A stretch of DNA of 64,000 nucleotides from Chloroflexota bacterium (GCA_022824865.1 JAJDZD010000006.1:1-64000), one strand, 5' to 3'. Counted from the first letter of the stretch, positions 42,787-52,037 are shown. The notes: generated from the letters alone by a model not told the origin. Numbers and translations are program-made.

Positions 42787-43668
42787 CTACTCGCCCTTGG
42801 CCCCGGCCACTTCGCGGCGCTGGAATACCCAGACGGCCGCGCCGGACAGCACGACCACATAGCCCGCCAGGACGAAGAAGGACTGCGTCGCGTCCGGCAG
42901 CGATCCCGAACCGAACGACACGCCGCCGGCCGAGCTTTCCATCCAGCCGCTGACGGCCTGACCCAGGATGAAGATGTCGATGCGTTCAAACCAGTCGAAC
43001 GGCATCAGCACGCCGAGCAGGATCGACTCGGCAAAGTAGTAGCCCAGCGAAATGCCGATGGCGGCGCCCGTGGATGAGGTCACGACCGCCGCGAACACGG
43101 CGAGCGCAATGTACGGCAGCATGCCGTAGACGGCCTTGCCGAACCCGATGCCGAGGCCGGACCAATCGGCGGAGGCCGCGATCCAGTTGGTATCCAGCGT
43201 CGTAAGGGCGATCACGCTGCTGACGCCCAGCGCGGCGGTGGCGACGATCAGCGCCCCGACGCTCAACCCGGTCAGCAGCAACAGCTTCGAGGCCAGCAAC
43301 GGCCAGCGCCCGGTGCCCTTGGTCAGCACGGTGCGCAGGGCGCCCCAGCCGTATTCGCTTCCGATCAGGGACGCGGCCAGGATCATCACCAGGATTCCCG
43401 CGGTCCCGCGCCCGGCGATGAGGCCGTTGGCGAGGCTGGTCGGAAAGGCGAACATCTCGAGGAACTGGTCGCTGGTCGAAACGGTGACGTCGCTCGACCC
43501 TCCGCCTTCGCTTACCGTCACCTCGCTGCCGTTGCGGAACAAGACGTAGGTGACCCAGAAGTTGACCTGTACCAGGAGCGCGGTGATGGCCAGGAGAATC
43601 CAGGGCATCCAGCGGTGACGGAGCTTGTACCACTCCCAGCGGGTGAGGGACAGCACATCGGCGATCAT
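42787..43668 (-). CDS. ABC-2-type permease, paralogue 1 of 4
   Basis: The 293-residue protein starts MIADVLSLTRWEWYKLRHRWMPWILLAI and ends GAAVWVFQRREVAGAKGE. The IGSEYGWGALRTVLTKGTGRWPLLASKLLL block (about 134-163) is conserved in all four copies. The ATPase stop overlaps its ATG by ATGA, so it is the translationally coupled partner of the ATPase. The later copies are presumably duplicates that allow homo- or heterodimeric pores. Confidence 0.88.
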   Translation of the reverse strand: MIADVLSLTRWEWYKLRHRWMPWILLAITALLVQVNFWVTYVLFRNGSEVTVSEGGGSSDVTVSTSDQFLEMFAFPTSLANGLIAGRGTAGILVMILAASLIGSEYGWGALRTVLTKGTGRWPLLASKLLLLTGLSVGALIVATAALGVSSVIALTTLDTNWIAASADWSGLGIGFGKAVYGMLPYIALAVFAAVVTSSTGAAIGISLGYYFAESILLGVLMPFDWFERIDIFILGQAVSGWMESSAGGVSFGSGSLPDATQSFFVLAGYVVVLSGAAVWVFQRREVAGAKGE

Positions 43669-44579
43669 TCGGACCGTTCTCCGTTCTCGCCGGTGATGTC
43701 CAGGAAGTACTGCTCCAGCGAGACCTGGAGCGGCGCGATTTCCGTGACGTAGACCTCGGACTTGCTCAGCAGGGCGGTCAACTCGGACGAGCGCTCGTGC
43801 GCGATCGTCACCACCAGCGCGTCGTCCTCGGCGCTGGCGGCCTCCACCTCGTCCGACGCCGTCAGGATGGTCAAAGCCTTGGCGTCATCGGTGGTGCGCA
43901 GCCGCACCTGCTCCTGCGGACGCAGTAGCTCGGCCACGTCGCCCTGCACCACCAGGCGCCCCCTGGCAATGATGGCCACGCTGTCGCAGACCTGCTCAAC
44001 CTCGTTGAGCAGATGGCTGGAGAGCAGGATCGTGCGGCCTTCGCGCCCGAGATCGCGAATCAGGTCGCGAACTTCGGCCATGCCGGCGGGATCCATGCCG
44101 TTGGTGGGCTCGTCCAGCAGCAGCAGTTCGGGATCGCCCAGCAGGGCGTAGGCCAGGCCCAGCCGCTGCTTCATGCCGAGCGAGTAGGTCTTGAAGGCGT
44201 CGTTCGCCCGCCCGGCCAGCCCCACGAGTTCCAGCAACCGATCCAGTTCGCGGGGGTCGTTGCGACCCATGACACCCTGGAAGTAGGCCAGATTGCGGCG
44301 GCCCGAGAGGTAGGGGTAAAACGCCGGCGTCTCCACGATCGCGCCGATGCGGCGCAGGGCGTCCCGGCCGCCGCCGCTAGTTCCCAGCAGGCTGAAACTG
44401 CCGGACGTGGGCCGAACCAGTCCGAGCAGCATGCCCATCACGGTGGTCTTGCCCGCGCCGTTGGGGCCGAGCAGGCCGAACACGTGGCCGCGCGGCACCT
44501 GCAGCGAGAGCCGGTCCACGGCCAGCACGCGGCCGTAGCGCTTGGTGAGCGCCCTAGTCTCAATCACGGTGTCGGTCAT
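43665..44579 (-). CDS. ABC transporter ATP-binding protein (multidrug/lantibiotic-immunity type)
   Basis: From ATG 44579 (AGGAG 10 bases upstream) the product has 304 residues. Walker A is GPNGAGKTT (about 41-49), the signature YSLGMKQRLGLAYALLG (about 133-149), and Walker B LLLLDEPTNGMDPAG (about 152-166). A C-terminal domain of about 80 residues follows (DDALVVTIAHERSSEL). This is the CcmA/DrrA-like class that drives ABC-2 permeases. It heads the five-gene operon and overlaps the first permease by 4 bp. The 54-residue upstream extension in the track has no support. Confidence 0.94.
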   Translation of the reverse strand: MTDTVIETRALTKRYGRVLAVDRLSLQVPRGHVFGLLGPNGAGKTTVMGMLLGLVRPTSGSFSLLGTSGGGRDALRRIGAIVETPAFYPYLSGRRNLAYFQGVMGRNDPRELDRLLELVGLAGRANDAFKTYSLGMKQRLGLAYALLGDPELLLLDEPTNGMDPAGMAEVRDLIRDLGREGRTILLSSHLLNEVEQVCDSVAIIARGRLVVQGDVAELLRPQEQVRLRTTDDAKALTILTASDEVEAASAEDDALVVTIAHERSSELTALLSKSEVYVTEIAPLQVSLEQYFLDITGENGERSE

Positions 44580-44778
44580 GGCCGAGGTCTCCTGGGCAAG
44601 CTGCGCATCTGGCGCTCCTTGTGCGGCGTTCACGCGGCTCACTGTAGGCGGAGCCGCGCTATGCGCCATCGCCCGAACGGCGTAATTTCGGACCTGCAAG
44701 TCGGCCGAAAGGACTAGTGCTTCTCTGCGGTGCGCCGACAAGACGCTGGGTGCACCCGCCGGTTGGACGGGAGACGCG

Positions 44779-44833
44779 ACAACGGCGCCGATGGCGCGGA
44801 CCTATCGGCCCGCTAGCTCACCGGCGCCGTTGT
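44779..44833 (-). terminator. 12-bp inverted repeat after the LRR gene
   Basis: ACAACGGCGCCG (44779-44790) is perfectly complementary to CGGCGCCGTTGT (44822-44833) across a 31-base loop. It lies just 3' of the minus-strand LRR stop at 44843 and upstream of the ABC ATPase, so termination of the LRR gene is the simplest reading. Confidence 0.5.
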
Positions 44834-44842
44834 GTCAGGAGA

Positions 44843-46645
44843 TCAGGCCGCGTCGGCCGGCGCCTCCTCTTCGGCTTCGCAGAACGGCAGCCCAAGCTCG
44901 TCCACATCGGTCTGTCTGGCCTCGGCCAGAGCCGCAGGAATGCACCCGGTCAACTCGTTCCCCGCGAGGTCGACCCTGCGCAGATTGGCCAGGTTCCCCA
45001 GCTCGGCCGGAATGTCGCCCGTCAGCTGGTTCTGCTCCAACCCCAAGACCGTCAAGCTTCCGAGGTTGCCCAACTCAGCTGGAATCGGACCGCTCAGCTG
45101 GTTATGCCTGAGCCAGAGTTCGTCCAGGTTGACGAGGTTGCCCAGTTCGGCCGGAATCGGGCCGCTCAACTGGTTGTGATCGAAGTCCAGTTGCGTCAGG
45201 CCGGTGAGATTGCCCAACTCGGCCGGAAGCGGGCCGCTGAGCTGGTTGGACCAGAGCCCAATCCAGACCACATTGGGGAGATTGCCCAGTTCGGCCGGAA
45301 TCGAGCCGCTGAGCTGGTTCAACGTGAAGTCCATGTGGGTCAGGGTGGTGAGGTTGCCCAACTCGGCAGGAATCTCACCGGTCAGCTCGTTGATGCCGAG
45401 AGCTACCCACTCCAAACTCTCCATGTCCCCCAGCTCCGCGGGAATGGACCCGCTGAGTTGATTGGCCCAGAGGGAGAGACGGGTCACCTTGTCGAGGTTG
45501 CCGATTGAAGGCGGAATCTCGCCCGTGAGTTGGTTTCCAAAGAAGTCCAGATTCGTCAGGCCGGTCAGTTGGCCGATCTCCGCCGGGATCTCGCCGCTCA
45601 ACTGGTTCTGCGAGAGATCCAGTTCAACGACCCGGCCAGCTCCGATCGTGACGCCGTACCACTGGCGAAGCGGCGCGTTGCTGAGCCAATTGTGGTTCAG
45701 ATTCCAGTTCGGGCCGTCGAGGGCGTGGTAGAGCGCAACCAGCGCGTCGCGGTCGGCGGCGTACTGCGCAATCCGGGCGTCAACGCCCGAGACTTCCTCG
45801 AGTACGAACTCCTGGCCATCCTCCAGCGGCTCCGCGGAACGGAAGCTCTCGAACGCTTGATGAATATCAAATGGGTACATGGCGTCGCGGGCGGCATCGC
45901 CCAGGAAGCGCAGATGCACCAACTCGGGGCTGTCCGGCCGGTGTTCGAAGACCGCGGCCTGGAAATACTGGCGGATCACGCTTGGAGCGGCGCTCTCGAG
46001 ATTGAAGATTGCGCCGGGCGCATCGTCGGGACGGGCTTCGGACTTGGGGTGGCCAAAGGCCTGCAGGCCACCCAGGGCGTTGAAGAAGTCCAGGAAGCCG
46101 ACAGGCGTGCCGTCGATGGCGACGTTGGATACGCGGTGACCCCACGGCCCCAGCGGCAGGCCGGGCTGCTCGCTCAGAAGGTCCGGCTCCCCGCCCAGAC
46201 CGCCGAGGTCGTCCCAGACTAGGCGGCGCTCCATATGCCAGCCGCCGTCGCGCTGCTGGCAGTCCACGATGCCGCGCTGGTAGTACTGGGTCACGCCGCC
46301 GGGGCGTTCAGCGATAACTTCGGATGTCGGATAGCCCCAGCGCGGAACATCGCCGGTAGTGCGGTAATAGGTCAGGAAGTCACAGGTCACCTCAGCGTCG
46401 CCGACGGTTATCAGCAAGTCGGGAATGTTGTGACCCAGGGTCGCGTCGGGAGCTAGAAACGCGGACCGCTGCACCATGGCGGAGAGTCCGCCGGACGCCA
46501 TCTCGTCTGCGTCGTGCTGGTCCGCGACGACTGGCGATACAAATGCCAGAAGGGCCAGAAGTGTCGCCAGCAGAACCGCGCCAATGCGGCGGGGGTGTAC
46601 GAGCAGCGACAGCGCGTCCGGGTAAGCAGAAACAAGCCTTGTCAT
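44843..46645 (-). CDS. Secreted leucine-rich-repeat protein
   Basis: The 600-residue protein has an N-terminal signal or anchor (IGAVLLATLLALLAFVSPVVA, about 22-42). A domain of about 230 residues follows, with repeats such as DVPRWGYPTSEVIAERPGGVTQYYQRGIVDCQ and GGLQAFGHPKSEARP, resembling LGFP-like cell-surface modules. Then comes DRDALVALYHALDGPNWNLNHNW, an LRR N-cap, and about ten 24-residue plant-type LRRs with the consensus LxxNQLSGxIPAELGNL (about 325-570). It ends acidic. It probably binds proteins or glycans at the cell surface. Confidence 0.85.
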   Translation of the reverse strand: MTRLVSAYPDALSLLVHPRRIGAVLLATLLALLAFVSPVVADQHDADEMASGGLSAMVQRSAFLAPDATLGHNIPDLLITVGDAEVTCDFLTYYRTTGDVPRWGYPTSEVIAERPGGVTQYYQRGIVDCQQRDGGWHMERRLVWDDLGGLGGEPDLLSEQPGLPLGPWGHRVSNVAIDGTPVGFLDFFNALGGLQAFGHPKSEARPDDAPGAIFNLESAAPSVIRQYFQAAVFEHRPDSPELVHLRFLGDAARDAMYPFDIHQAFESFRSAEPLEDGQEFVLEEVSGVDARIAQYAADRDALVALYHALDGPNWNLNHNWLSNAPLRQWYGVTIGAGRVVELDLSQNQLSGEIPAEIGQLTGLTNLDFFGNQLTGEIPPSIGNLDKVTRLSLWANQLSGSIPAELGDMESLEWVALGINELTGEIPAELGNLTTLTHMDFTLNQLSGSIPAELGNLPNVVWIGLWSNQLSGPLPAELGNLTGLTQLDFDHNQLSGPIPAELGNLVNLDELWLRHNQLSGPIPAELGNLGSLTVLGLEQNQLTGDIPAELGNLANLRRVDLAGNELTGCIPAALAEARQTDVDELGLPFCEAEEEAPADAA

Positions 46646-46763
46646 TTGGCGCGTGATTTCTCTTGTGGGGGCGATTCGCCCGAATGCCTTACACCTAGTT
46701 TACGTTCTGCGACGTTTGACACGGGTGGAATGAAGCAGGCGGCAACGAGGGTCTTAGCGGCTG

Positions 46764-47732
46764 CTATGCCGGCCCGGGGTCGTCCCACACAGCGACGATG
46801 CGTCCGTCGGGACCCCGCAGTTCGGCGGGGTCAGGGTCTGAGTTATTCCAGACGTTGCGCTGCTGAAAGCGGTGCGAGCCTGAGGCTTGGCCGGAGACGA
46901 CCGTCAGGTTTGCTCCGGGCGCGATCGTGGTCCCGGGTGGGAAGCGGTAGCCCTGCTTGCCGCGAAGGCTGACGAGCCACCAGCCGGCAATGTCCAGCGG
47001 AGACGGCCCGTCGTTGGTGAGCGTTACGACTTCTCCGACCTTGTCGACGGTTAGCGAGATGTCGGCGGCGCCAAGCGCCCACATGCCCTTATCGCCCGCG
47101 CGAGCTTCGGCGACGGCGCGATCGATGGCTTCCCGATGCGCCAGGTTCGGGGATACCGGCAGCGCCCGTGCCCAGCCCTGGCGTGCCAAGTCCGCCGCCA
47201 GCAGGCGGTCCGCCCTGAAGACATGCCGGAGCAGGCGGCCGCCGGCATCGGTAGGTTCCGCGTCGGCAACAAGCCGCAAAGGGCCATCGCCGATGAGGGC
47301 GCGAAGGGTGTCGCTCGCCTGCTCAGCGAGGTATCGCTGCCCGGCGTCGTCAAACTCGGGGGCGTCGATCCCGAGGACGCGAACCGTGACCTCGCCCGAC
47401 GGAATCCTGACGGTGAATGTGTCACCGTCGATCACCTCCAGCAGCCGGCCGCGAACGCCGTCCACCTCCACTGCGACCGACGGCGCAGGGGATGGGGTCG
47501 GTGTGGGAGTTGCGGCCGGGGTAGCCGTTGGGGAGGGGTTAGGCGGTGGTACGGGTGCGGAGGTGGTAGCGGGACTCACCGGCTCACGGAGGCTAGAAGG
47601 CCGGCCGGGATCGGGCGTGTCCGCGGCGGACGCCGGCTGACTGGGAGCGGCGGTTGCCGCGCGCGCGGTCAGGCGCAGAACGACGGTTTCGTCGGGTCTG
47701 CCGTCGCAAGCTGCCAGCACAGCAGTAGCCAC
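46764..47732 (-). CDS. Secreted thermonuclease (SNase) with a lamin-tail-like domain
   Basis: The 322-residue ORF starts at GTG 47732. It has a lipobox-like VLAAC at residues 5-9, a Pro/Thr-rich linker (about 45-85), and an SNase domain: GRLLEVIDGDTFTVRIPSGEVTVRVLGIDAPEFDD (about 95-129), then LLAADLARQGWARAL. A C-terminal lamin-tail-like domain (about 225-320, LTNDGPSPLDIAGWWL) follows. The signal peptide is too short from this start. The in-frame codons upstream encode a good hydrophobic signal (IAWRLAAGAVATAVLAAC) but lack ATG, GTG or TTG before a stop, so the start is abnormal. Confidence 0.8.
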   Translation of the reverse strand: MATAVLAACDGRPDETVVLRLTARAATAAPSQPASAADTPDPGRPSSLREPVSPATTSAPVPPPNPSPTATPAATPTPTPSPAPSVAVEVDGVRGRLLEVIDGDTFTVRIPSGEVTVRVLGIDAPEFDDAGQRYLAEQASDTLRALIGDGPLRLVADAEPTDAGGRLLRHVFRADRLLAADLARQGWARALPVSPNLAHREAIDRAVAEARAGDKGMWALGAADISLTVDKVGEVVTLTNDGPSPLDIAGWWLVSLRGKQGYRFPPGTTIAPGANLTVVSGQASGSHRFQQRNVWNNSDPDPAELRGPDGRIVAVWDDPGPA

Positions 47733-48147
47733 CGCCCCAGCCGCCAGGCGCCAGGCTATTGGCGCGAGCTTCCGCGTGCCGCATCAAGTGGTGTTGGTGG
47801 ACCAAGGAGCACTTTACTGCGATTTCTGAGGCACGTGGGCTGAAGCTGACCATGCCGGCTTGGAGCCGGCGGTCGGGCGGACGTGACCTGGAGTTGACGA
47901 GCCGGCGTGCGTTCCTGAAGTGGACCGCCGTCACCTGAGAGTCCGCAGACGCCGGTATGGGCGTCATCGAGATTTCGGTGGCCGAGCTTCCGACTACAGC
48001 CCCTCGGAGTCTGACGATCTGGCTGGAAGAATGCAGGTCTTGGAGGAATCGCGGTGGTCTTCCTGGTTTCCGAGGCGTCAGTTCTGTCCTGATAGCTCGA
48101 AATAGGAATATGCTGCATGGAGTAGTAGCCGCTACGGAGAATCACGC
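47733..48147. other. Intergenic region upstream of the methyltransferase gene
   Basis: No complete gene is supported in these 415 bp. The first 55 bp on the minus strand encode the missing signal peptide of the nuclease gene. GGAG near 48137 serves the next gene. I looked for SAM or cobalamin riboswitch hallmarks ahead of the methyltransferase gene and saw none. Confidence 0.5.
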
Positions 48148-49239
48148 ATGGCTAACTATGCGGCGCTGAAGAGACGTCTGGACCAGGGCGAGGTGGTCAT
48201 TCTCGATGGGGCCATTGGAACCGAGCTTCAGTCGATGGGTGTGCCCATGGATCCGGCCGCATGGTGCGGTCCCGGCAACTACACGCACCCTTCAACGGTG
48301 CGGCAGATGCACGAGCGGTACATCAAGGCGGGGGCGGATGTCATTACCACCAACACCTTCAACACCCTGCGCCCCGCCCTGGAGGCTTCCGGGTACAGCG
48401 AATTGGTGCGAGAAGTCAACGTGCGCGCCGTGGACGCAGCGCACGACGCCATTGCCCGGACCGCGGTGGATCGGCCGATCTGTATCGCCGGTTCCATCTC
48501 GTGTCGAATCCCAATCCGCGACCGCAGGACGGGGACACTGCTGGGAGGTACCGGCTACGGATATGGCGCCAGTCTTTCGACGGCAGAACTGCGGTCCTAC
48601 GCCGAGGAGCAGGCCAATATCCTGGCCGAGTCCGGCGTGGACTTGTTCCTGATCGAGAACCTGTGGGCCGACAATGAGTCCCGGGCCATAGCCGCGGAAG
48701 CAGCAAAGGCCACAGGGCTGCCGGTCTGGGTGGCCTTCACCGCCTCTGTAGCGGAGAACGGTCAGGCGGTGCGAATGAGTTTCGGCGGCGAGCGTGACTA
48801 CAGCACCGGCATCGGCATGCCCCTATGGACGGAGAGTTGGCGCCCGGTCGATGACTCAAAGAGCCTGGCCGACGGCGTGAATGAGATTGCGTCGCTGGAG
48901 CCCGACGTCCTGGGCGTGTTCCACAGCCGGATCGCGGATTCGACGCGGGCGCTCGAGGTCGTGCTCGACGAGTGGTCCGGACCCGTGATCGTGTATCCGG
49001 ACGCCGGCAGGGAAGACTATCTCGCGACCTGGCAGGACCGCAGCGTGAGCAACGAAGAGTCCGTGGAGGAGTTGACGCGCGAAGCCGAGACCTGGGTGGA
49101 AATGGGCGCCCAGGTCGTGGGCACATGCTGCGGGTTCGGCGTCGACTACACCAGGTCCCTGCGCGATGCTTTGCCGGCCGGGACTTCGTCGCCGCGAAAG
49201 GTGGCCGGGCACGCACACAACCATGGAAACCGGACGTAA
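48148..49239 (+). CDS. Homocysteine S-methyltransferase-like protein
   Basis: The 363-residue TIM-barrel protein begins VVILDGAIGTELQSMGVPM (about 16-34) and has DVITTNTFNTLRPALEASG (about 65-83), both typical of the BHMT/MmuM family. The C-terminal zinc cysteine pair is present in VGTCCGFG (about 324-331). The usual first zinc ligand in GxNC is replaced: the segment reads LGVFHSRIAD (about 255), so a His may replace Cys. It lies 32 bp before two flavoprotein genes, suggesting methyl-group metabolism of N-methylated compounds. Confidence 0.78.
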   Translation: MANYAALKRRLDQGEVVILDGAIGTELQSMGVPMDPAAWCGPGNYTHPSTVRQMHERYIKAGADVITTNTFNTLRPALEASGYSELVREVNVRAVDAAHDAIARTAVDRPICIAGSISCRIPIRDRRTGTLLGGTGYGYGASLSTAELRSYAEEQANILAESGVDLFLIENLWADNESRAIAAEAAKATGLPVWVAFTASVAENGQAVRMSFGGERDYSTGIGMPLWTESWRPVDDSKSLADGVNEIASLEPDVLGVFHSRIADSTRALEVVLDEWSGPVIVYPDAGREDYLATWQDRSVSNEESVEELTREAETWVEMGAQVVGTCCGFGVDYTRSLRDALPAGTSSPRKVAGHAHNHGNRT

Positions 49240-49271
49240 AGGTGGCTTCGGCGTAGGCGGGCGGACCTGAT

Positions 49272-50804
49272 ATGGAATCCAGACCGTTGGTGGTAGTGGG
49301 GGCCGGAGTGTCGGGGACGGCCGCCGCTATCGAGGCGGCCAGGGCCGGCGTGCAGGTCACGCTGATCGACGAGAACCCCGTCCCAGCGTCAATGGCCGCG
49401 CTGAATGTTCCGCAGTTCTTCGGCCAGCGATTCAATGCGGTGCTGCACGACAGCGCCCTGATGCTGAGACGGGTGGCGGCGGCGAACGAAGCCCTGGCCG
49501 AGGCCGAAGAGGCCGGTGTGGACGTTCAGATTGGGACGTGTGTCTGGGGCGCCTTTCGGAATAGCGACACCAGCAGAATCCTCGACGGTCCACAGCTCGG
49601 CCTTGCCGACCGGGATCAGTCGTGGCTGATGAAGTACGACAGGCTCATCGTGGCAGCCGGCGCCAGGGACCTGGGCGTGGCCTTCGCAGGGTGGAACTCG
49701 GCTGGGGCCATGGGGGCCAACGGGGCGCATGCACTGATGCACCACTACCAGGCGTTGACCTCGCGACGCATGGTGGTGGTGGGCACCGGCAACCTGGGTC
49801 TCAACACCGCCCGGATGGCGCTGGGCCGCGGAATCGAGATAGCCGCCGTCGTGGACGTGGCCGATTCCGTGCGCGGCGACAGGGCCCTGAGTGCGGCGCT
49901 GCAGAACAGGGGCGTCAAGCTCTACACCTCCCACACCGTCAGGGAGGCGGTAGGACGAGACGGCGAGATCGAGACCGTCGTGCTCGTCGAGATCGACGAC
50001 TGCCGTGAGCCGGTTTCCGGCACGGAGAAAGTGATCACCGCCGACACCGTCTGCCTGGCAATCGGCCTGGTGCCCAACGTTGAGCTACTAAGTCTCCTGG
50101 GGTGCGACCTCGCCTTCGAGCCCGAGCTCGGGGGGCACGTGCCGGTCCACGACGACTGCATGCGAACCAGCGTCAAAGACGTGCTCGTTGCCGGAGATGC
50201 CGCCGGCTTCCATGACGGAATGGTTCTCGACACCGAGATCGCACGAAACCAGGGCCGCCTGGCTGGGATTGCCGCGGCCGAGTCGCTCGGCGCAATCGAC
50301 ACAGCGGAGGCGACTGCCCGGAGAAGTGACCTTCAGGTGACGGCCATCGACTCGGGACCGACCGACGCTTACTTGAACTGGATACGGTGGCTCCGGGCTC
50401 TGCTCAACGCCGGCGGATCAGAGGTCCCCGTGTGCCCGTGCGAGGAGGTCACCCGTGCGGACCTGATCGGCCTTCGGCCGCCGCGGTTCCTGAAATGGGA
50501 ATCGGAGCGACGGGACGGCCGCAGCCTCGGAACGCTTGCCCCAGATGCTCCGGTCAACCCGGACCAGGTCAAGCGCCTGACACGGGCCGGCATGGGCCAC
50601 TGCCAGGGACGGCTTTGCCGTGAGCAAGTTGCGCTGCTGCTTGCCGAGGCGTCGGGGAGCGACATCGCCGAAATGCCGCTGATGTCCTACCGGCCGCCGG
50701 CGCGGCCGCTGCCACTGCGGGTGCTGTGGTCGCACGAAGAGTCGGATCAGGTACGCAGGGAATGGGCCAAGTGGTTCAGCCCTACCAGTCCAGTGATGGG
50801 GTAG
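49272..50804 (+). CDS. FAD/NAD(P)-dependent oxidoreductase with BFD-like [2Fe-2S] domain (opine oxidase A-like)
   Basis: The 510-residue protein starts with VVVGAGVSGTAAAIEAARAGVQVTLIDE (about 7-34, FAD-binding). A second dinucleotide motif is VVVGTGNLGLNTARMALG (about 166-183), then DVLVAGDAAGFHDG. A C-terminal BFD-like cysteine set follows: CPCEEVTRADL (about 389-399) and CQGRLCREQ (about 445-453). This matches the A subunit of opine/octopine oxidase and HcnB-like proteins. Together with the next gene it should form a two-subunit amine dehydrogenase. It lies 32 bp after the methyltransferase gene. Confidence 0.85.
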   Translation: MESRPLVVVGAGVSGTAAAIEAARAGVQVTLIDENPVPASMAALNVPQFFGQRFNAVLHDSALMLRRVAAANEALAEAEEAGVDVQIGTCVWGAFRNSDTSRILDGPQLGLADRDQSWLMKYDRLIVAAGARDLGVAFAGWNSAGAMGANGAHALMHHYQALTSRRMVVVGTGNLGLNTARMALGRGIEIAAVVDVADSVRGDRALSAALQNRGVKLYTSHTVREAVGRDGEIETVVLVEIDDCREPVSGTEKVITADTVCLAIGLVPNVELLSLLGCDLAFEPELGGHVPVHDDCMRTSVKDVLVAGDAAGFHDGMVLDTEIARNQGRLAGIAAAESLGAIDTAEATARRSDLQVTAIDSGPTDAYLNWIRWLRALLNAGGSEVPVCPCEEVTRADLIGLRPPRFLKWESERRDGRSLGTLAPDAPVNPDQVKRLTRAGMGHCQGRLCREQVALLLAEASGSDIAEMPLMSYRPPARPLPLRVLWSHEESDQVRREWAKWFSPTSPVMG

Positions 50805-50825
50805 GGGGCGGCAGGAACCGAAGAC

Positions 50826-51992
50826 ATGCCCGCTGAAAGCGCCGACGTCGTCGTTATCGGGGCCGGGGTATCCGGCCTGAGTTCAGCCTATTTCCTGGCC
50901 AGGGCGGGACGGGATGTGGTGGTGGTCGACAAGGGGATCGTGGGGGGCGAGGCCTCCGGCAGAAACGGGGGGATGGTCAGCGAGCGGGTTGACGAGCCAT
51001 TGCTGATCCCGATGGCCGTGGAAGCCACGGAGCTGTGGGCGACGCTGGACGAGGAGTTGGGCCATCCGACCGAATTCGTACAGGAAGGAAGACTCCAGGT
51101 CGCGGTAACCGAGAAGGATATGGGCGACCTCTTGGCGGAGCGGGACGTGGCAATGCGCCACGGCATTGACGCCGCGCTGGTTGAACCATCGGAGATACGG
51201 GACATGATTCCGGGAATCACCGAGCGGACGCTGGGCGGGTTGTTCTTCCCCAATGGCGGCCACGCCAACACCCAGCTCACGGTGCAGGCGTACGCATGGG
51301 CGTTGCAAGACCTGGGAGGCAGGCTCTACCAGAACACGACCGTTACCGGTCTTCGGATCGTCGACGATAGGGTCACGTCGGTCGAGACGACCGCCGGCGC
51401 CATCGCGGCCGACGTGGTGGTCGGCGCCGCCGGGCCGCAGACCGGGCTGTTGGCGGAGCTGGCGGGCGTTCACGTTCCAGTGGCGCCGGCACGGGTGGAG
51501 ATCCTGGCGACCGCGCCCGTGGAGCCGCGCTTCCCGATCGCCCTGGTGGGGAACGGGCTCTACGGGCACCAGGCCGTCCGGGGAAACCTGATCTTCGGCG
51601 GTGGGGCCCACGAGTGGACCGACGTGGATCTGACCACCAGTCCCGGCAAGCCCAATACGCCCCTCATCAGGAATATCGCCAGGCGGCTCGCCGAACTGCT
51701 GCCGGGAGCGGCGGACGCGCCGGTTATCCGAAGCTGGGCGGGGGTGGTGGAGCAGGCCCCCGACTATCGGCCGATCATTGACATCCTGGACTACCCGAGC
51801 AACTACGTTGTGGTCACGGCGTCGGCGCATGGCTTCGGAATCTCGCCGGCCACGGGCAAGGTCGTGAGCGAATTGGTGCTGCACGGCGAGTCGAGCATCG
51901 ACATCCGGGGTTTGGGGCTGAATCGTTTCGCGGACTACGGCCCCGACTGGCGCGAGAAGCGCGGCTGGATCCCGTCTCCTCTGCGGTACTGA
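50826..51992 (+). CDS. FAD-dependent amine oxidase (DAO family; opine/sarcosine/glycine oxidase-like)
   Basis: The 388-residue protein begins DVVVIGAGVSGLSSAYFLARAGRDVVVVDKG (about 7-37). It continues GEASGRNGGMVSERVDEP (about 41-58), the conserved FAD-contact loop of DAO-family enzymes. VVVGAAGPQTGLLAELAGVHVPVAP (about 198-222) and the C-terminal HGFGISPATGKVVSELVL complete the pattern. It fits the B subunit of opine oxidase or HcnC, or sarcosine oxidase beta. It starts 21 bp after the A-like gene. The substrate is probably an N-substituted amino acid. Confidence 0.9.
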   Translation: MPAESADVVVIGAGVSGLSSAYFLARAGRDVVVVDKGIVGGEASGRNGGMVSERVDEPLLIPMAVEATELWATLDEELGHPTEFVQEGRLQVAVTEKDMGDLLAERDVAMRHGIDAALVEPSEIRDMIPGITERTLGGLFFPNGGHANTQLTVQAYAWALQDLGGRLYQNTTVTGLRIVDDRVTSVETTAGAIAADVVVGAAGPQTGLLAELAGVHVPVAPARVEILATAPVEPRFPIALVGNGLYGHQAVRGNLIFGGGAHEWTDVDLTTSPGKPNTPLIRNIARRLAELLPGAADAPVIRSWAGVVEQAPDYRPIIDILDYPSNYVVVTASAHGFGISPATGKVVSELVLHGESSIDIRGLGLNRFADYGPDWREKRGWIPSPLRY

Positions 51993-52037
51993 CCGCGACG
52001 TGGTCCGTCAGGACGCGCGACGCGGCGGCGAATTTGG

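Noticed and set aside
44843-46645. 72-bp-period DNA repeats as CRISPR or minisatellite
   Set aside because: The repeats are codons of the LRR array in an intact gene.
47733-48147. SAM or cobalamin riboswitch ahead of the methyltransferase gene
   Set aside because: None of the conserved riboswitch sequences was found.
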